Shown: piece after piece, positions 61,710 to 64,000 of the stretch
Layout of the letters: the number at the start of each line of letters is the position of its first letter
Numbering within the stretch: position 1 is the stretch's first letter
Assembly: GCA_965263365.1 (NCBI GenBank)
Contig: OZ253672.1
Location: 744,001 to 808,000 of the forward strand
DNA length: 64,000 bases
DNA from: CANMUM01 sp965263365
GTDB taxonomy: Bacteria; Pseudomonadota; Alphaproteobacteria; Rhodobacterales; Rhodobacteraceae
Direction of reading: 5' to 3'
Made by a program: the position numbers and the translations under genes
The notes under the pieces: generated by a model
What the model was told of the DNA's origin: nothing
Databases searched by the model: none
What the model saw: the letters and a program-made list of their open reading frames with translations, nothing else

Positions 61710-62967
61710 TTTCCCTCACGATATTTGCACCAATAGCGCTTAACTTTCTTACAACGCGTTCATAGCCGCGATCAAGATGATAAACACGCCTGATGGTGGT
61801 TTCACCTTCGGCCGCAAGAGCCGCGAGAATTAATGAGAAAGAGGCGCGTAAGTCTGTCGCCATGACTGGTGCGCCTTTAAGTTTTTCGACACCGTTGATT
61901 GTGGCTGCGTTTCCGTCAATTGAGATATCCGCACCCATTCGAACAAGCTCTGGCGCATGCATGAAACGATTTTCAAAGATTGTTTCAGTGCATGTTGATT
62001 GACCTGCCGATAGACAAAGGAGGGTCATAATTTGAGCTTGGAGATCGGTTGGAAAGCCTGGAAAAACTTCCGTTGTGACATTGATCGGTTTGATGCGTGA
62101 TTGGTCGTGCTTAACTCTCAATCCGCCTTCTCCTTCGATTACTTCAATCCCAGTCTCGCGGAGTTTTTCAACAAAAGATTCGACCAGCGAAGCGCGTGCG
62201 CCTGGAAAAAATACATCGCCGCCGGTCATGGCGGGCGCTACCATATACGAGCCCAGTTCAATTCGATCCATAACGACCGCGTGAGTTGCCCCATTCAAGC
62301 TTTCCACACCTTCGATAGTGATTGTCTCGCTACCTTGGCCGCTAATTTTGGCGCCCATTTTTGTCAAAAGCGCGCAAAGATCAACAATTTCAGGTTCGCG
62401 CGCCGCATTTTTGAGCGTGGTCACACCTTTGGCGAGTGTTGATGCCATCACAATATTTTCGGTCGCGCCAACGGATGCGAAGTTCAGTTCAATTTCAGCG
62501 CCTTTAAGCCCTTCGGGTGCTTCGGCGTAGAGATAGCCGTCCACAAGTTCAATTTTCGCGCCTAATTTTTCGAGACCAAAAATGTGCAAATCCATTGGTC
62601 GCGCCCCAATCGCACATCCACCAGGCAATGAAACCTCAGCTTTGCCAAAACGCGCGAGAAGGGGGCCTAAAACGAGATTAGACGCGCGCATTTTACGCAC
62701 AATTTCGTAGTCGGCTCGGAGATTGTGAATATGATTTGACGATAAAACGATTACGGTATCATCTGCCATCGACGCGACTTCAGTTCCGAGTGATCCCAGC
62801 AATTCGTTGGTTGTTTTGATATCAGATAGCCTTGGCACGTTGGTTAAGGTAATCGGTTGCTCAGTTAAAAGGGAAGCTGGCATTAACGTCAATGCCGCAT
62901 TTTTTGCGCCTGCAATGTGAACTTCTCCGTTAAGAGGTTTGCCGCCTGTAATACGTATACGGTCCAT
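61699..62967 (-). CDS. murA: UDP-N-acetylglucosamine 1-carboxyvinyltransferase
   Basis: A 422-aa enzyme that adds enolpyruvate to UDP-GlcNAc, the first committed step of peptidoglycan synthesis. The PEP-reactive Cys118 is in LPGGCAIGARPMDLH, so it should be fosfomycin-sensitive. AGAKNAAL near 20-27 with the conserved Lys-Asn, and GFPTDLQAQ near 303-311. Its ATG shares a base with the TAA of the small gene upstream. Confidence 0.97.
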   Translation of the reverse strand: MDRIRITGGKPLNGEVHIAGAKNAALTLMPASLLTEQPITLTNVPRLSDIKTTNELLGSLGTEVASMADDTVIVLSSNHIHNLRADYEIVRKMRASNLVLGPLLARFGKAEVSLPGGCAIGARPMDLHIFGLEKLGAKIELVDGYLYAEAPEGLKGAEIELNFASVGATENIVMASTLAKGVTTLKNAAREPEIVDLCALLTKMGAKISGQGSETITIEGVESLNGATHAVVMDRIELGSYMVAPAMTGGDVFFPGARASLVESFVEKLRETGIEVIEGEGGLRVKHDQSRIKPINVTTEVFPGFPTDLQAQIMTLLCLSAGQSTCTETIFENRFMHAPELVRMGADISIDGNAATINGVEKLKGAPVMATDLRASFSLILAALAAEGETTIRRVYHLDRGYERVVRKLSAIGANIVRENDG

Positions 62968-63128
62968 TAAATTTCCTTGATTTTTTTGATAGGAGCACGC
63001 CCTTGAGCACGAGCTTGAGCTTTCCGTTTTTTGAGATTTTCTTTCATATTTTCGGCAACCCGTGATGCGTGCGCCCCGCTTTGAACGTGCTCATTATTAT
63101 TTGAAGTTGAGATGATTTTCTTTTTCAT
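62967..63128 (-). CDS. small basic conserved protein upstream of murA (53 aa)
   Basis: ATG 63128 to TAA 62967-62969, overlapping murA by one base. The core NMKENLKKRKAQARAQGR matches the pattern of a short Lys/Arg-rich protein that I recall next to murA in many alphaproteobacteria (an ALR.NL.RRK.QARAR-like block). The basic helix suggests nucleic-acid or ribosome binding, not known. A GGAATG-type site lies upstream. Confidence 0.65.
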   Translation of the reverse strand: MKKKIISTSNNNEHVQSGAHASRVAENMKENLKKRKAQARAQGRAPIKKIKEI

Positions 63129-63289
63129 AGGCATTCCTTAACGAAATTCAACAAAGACGTCTAGATAATGATGATGCTATCTCTCAAAGTCAGCGTGCGA
63201 ATTATTAAAATTTCAAAGATGTATCCTTGGGTTGATAAAATCTATTTTGACTTGAAGTTTTCAGCGAACATAGCTAGAAACCGCCCAGC

Positions 63290-63364
<75 letters not shown>

Positions 63365-63421
63365 TTTTTTAATAATAAAAACAGTTATTTAGATAATTTG
63401 AGCGTAAAATGAATTGCTTTA

Positions 63422-63445
63422 CGCCCATGAAACCGCCCATGAAAC
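63422..63445. repeat. 12-bp tandem direct repeat between tRNA and holin
   Basis: CGCCCATGAAAC occurs twice in perfect tandem (63422-63433, 63434-63445) just before the holin stop. It lies in the possible attachment region 3' of the tRNA, though no copy matches the tRNA end itself. Confidence 0.6.
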
Positions 63446-63450
63446 GCATT

Positions 63451-63999
63451 TTAACTACCCTGTCCCAAGTTCAGCAAGGGTGGCAGTTTGAAGCCGTTTT
63501 TGATGGCTTTATCGGTTGTTCGGCGATAGGCGTAGACGCCGCCTGCGGTTAAAAGGGCTGTCAGCGGCATTGAGATTGCGCCGACAAGTTGGACATAGTC
63601 TGAAAGGCTTTCGGGGCGCGTCCACGCGATCAAAACGCCGAAACACACAATCCCGAAGCAGGATAGCCCGCCCAGATAGATCATAGTTGGCCTTGCGTTT
63701 CTTACAAACGCACTTTCAGATTGAAGCGCAACGCGCTCGCTATTTCCTTGTTCTTGAAAAGCAATTTGATGCGTTCGCTCTTGTTCGATCCGATAATCAT
63801 TCACGGCTTCAATAATTTCCGCGTAGACTTCGGGGTTATTCGTAAGCGCAAGATCAATATCCGCTTCGGGCGTATCAGGCGGTAAGTTGAGCCTCTCGCG
63901 CGCAATCGACGTTGCCTTTTTAACAGCAATATCTTTGAGCTTATCACCAAGAAGTGACGATCCAACGGTTTTTAAAATTCCTGCTAATGCTAATCCCAT
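63451..63999 (-). CDS. holin-like protein, phage or GTA-type (3TM)
   Basis: A 182-aa protein that starts at 63999 and runs toward the tRNA. An amphipathic, charged N-terminal half (to about 100) leads to FVRNARPTMIYLGGLSCFG and a membrane helix near 103-125 and a second near 135-158 (LVGAISMPLTALLTAGGVYAY). It has the GTA_holin_3TM look, like the holin at 11860-12375, but with different sequence. No lysin is visible inside the window. Likely the last gene of a prophage that uses the tRNA-Thr 3' end. Confidence 0.7.
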   Translation of the reverse strand: MGLALAGILKTVGSSLLGDKLKDIAVKKATSIARERLNLPPDTPEADIDLALTNNPEVYAEIIEAVNDYRIEQERTHQIAFQEQGNSERVALQSESAFVRNARPTMIYLGGLSCFGIVCFGVLIAWTRPESLSDYVQLVGAISMPLTALLTAGGVYAYRRTTDKAIKNGFKLPPLLNLGQGS

Positions 64000-64000
64000 T

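Overview
The window is bacterial chromosome, AT-leaning by eye (not counted) and densely packed with overlapping genes. It points to an alphaproteobacterium, most likely Rhodobacterales-like. The evidence is a SciP (DUF1153) CtrA-regulon protein, an endolysin/holin pair of gene-transfer-agent type set inside the cytochrome c maturation genes, the murA-DUF2948-hisD-UPF0262-LMW phosphatase run, a corrinoid methyltransferase with an RGG-like tail, and the ppiD-trpE / trpGDC-moaC-moeA arrangement. I cannot name a species.

Layout. 0-6 kb: a methyltetrahydrofolate:corrinoid methyltransferase, a decayed HAD hydrolase remnant, an EamA transporter, then a minus-strand operon (47-aa membrane peptide, exported protein, xerD, CorC-like transporter). 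6-18.5 kb: a long plus-strand housekeeping run (aroK, aroB, an acyltransferase, murI, argC, ccmE, endolysin, holin, ccmF, ccmH, an enoyl-CoA hydratase, glnE). 18.5-24.3 kb: a small conserved protein, a hybrid histidine kinase, an M20 dipeptidase, mnmA and sciP. 24.3-32.6 kb: tryptophan and molybdopterin genes on the minus strand, with trpE split from trpGDC by an opposite-strand exported protein. 32.7-40.1 kb: a stress and metal region with an ABC-F ATPase, arsC-arsH, a Kef-type antiporter, a broken IS200/IS605-like element at the 3' end of a metal permease gene, and its CsoR-type repressor with a clear operator. 40.2-43.9 kb: tig-clpP-clpX protein quality control, followed by a broken gene. 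44.4-58.9 kb: a mixed region with a UbiH-type monooxygenase, a HAD nucleotidase, a GntR regulator, a membrane glycosyltransferase, carA, yqeY, a MORN protein, RNase T2, YdcF, another EamA transporter, a capsule-type glycosyltransferase, a VOC/HxlR divergent pair and guaA. 59-63.4 kb: the minus-strand murA operon, ending upstream in a tRNA-Thr(GGT). 63.4-64 kb: a second holin-like gene just beyond the tRNA 3' end, which looks like the edge of a prophage or integrated element.

Most genes are ordinary core metabolism. The parts that deserve a second look are the three decayed genes (HAD remnant, broken gene after clpX, IS transposase), the IS-altered permease tail under a CsoR operator, the domesticated lysis cassette and its hairpin-rich 3' end, two small proteins that are easily missed, and the tRNA-adjacent holin. 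I saw no clearly new multi-gene system.
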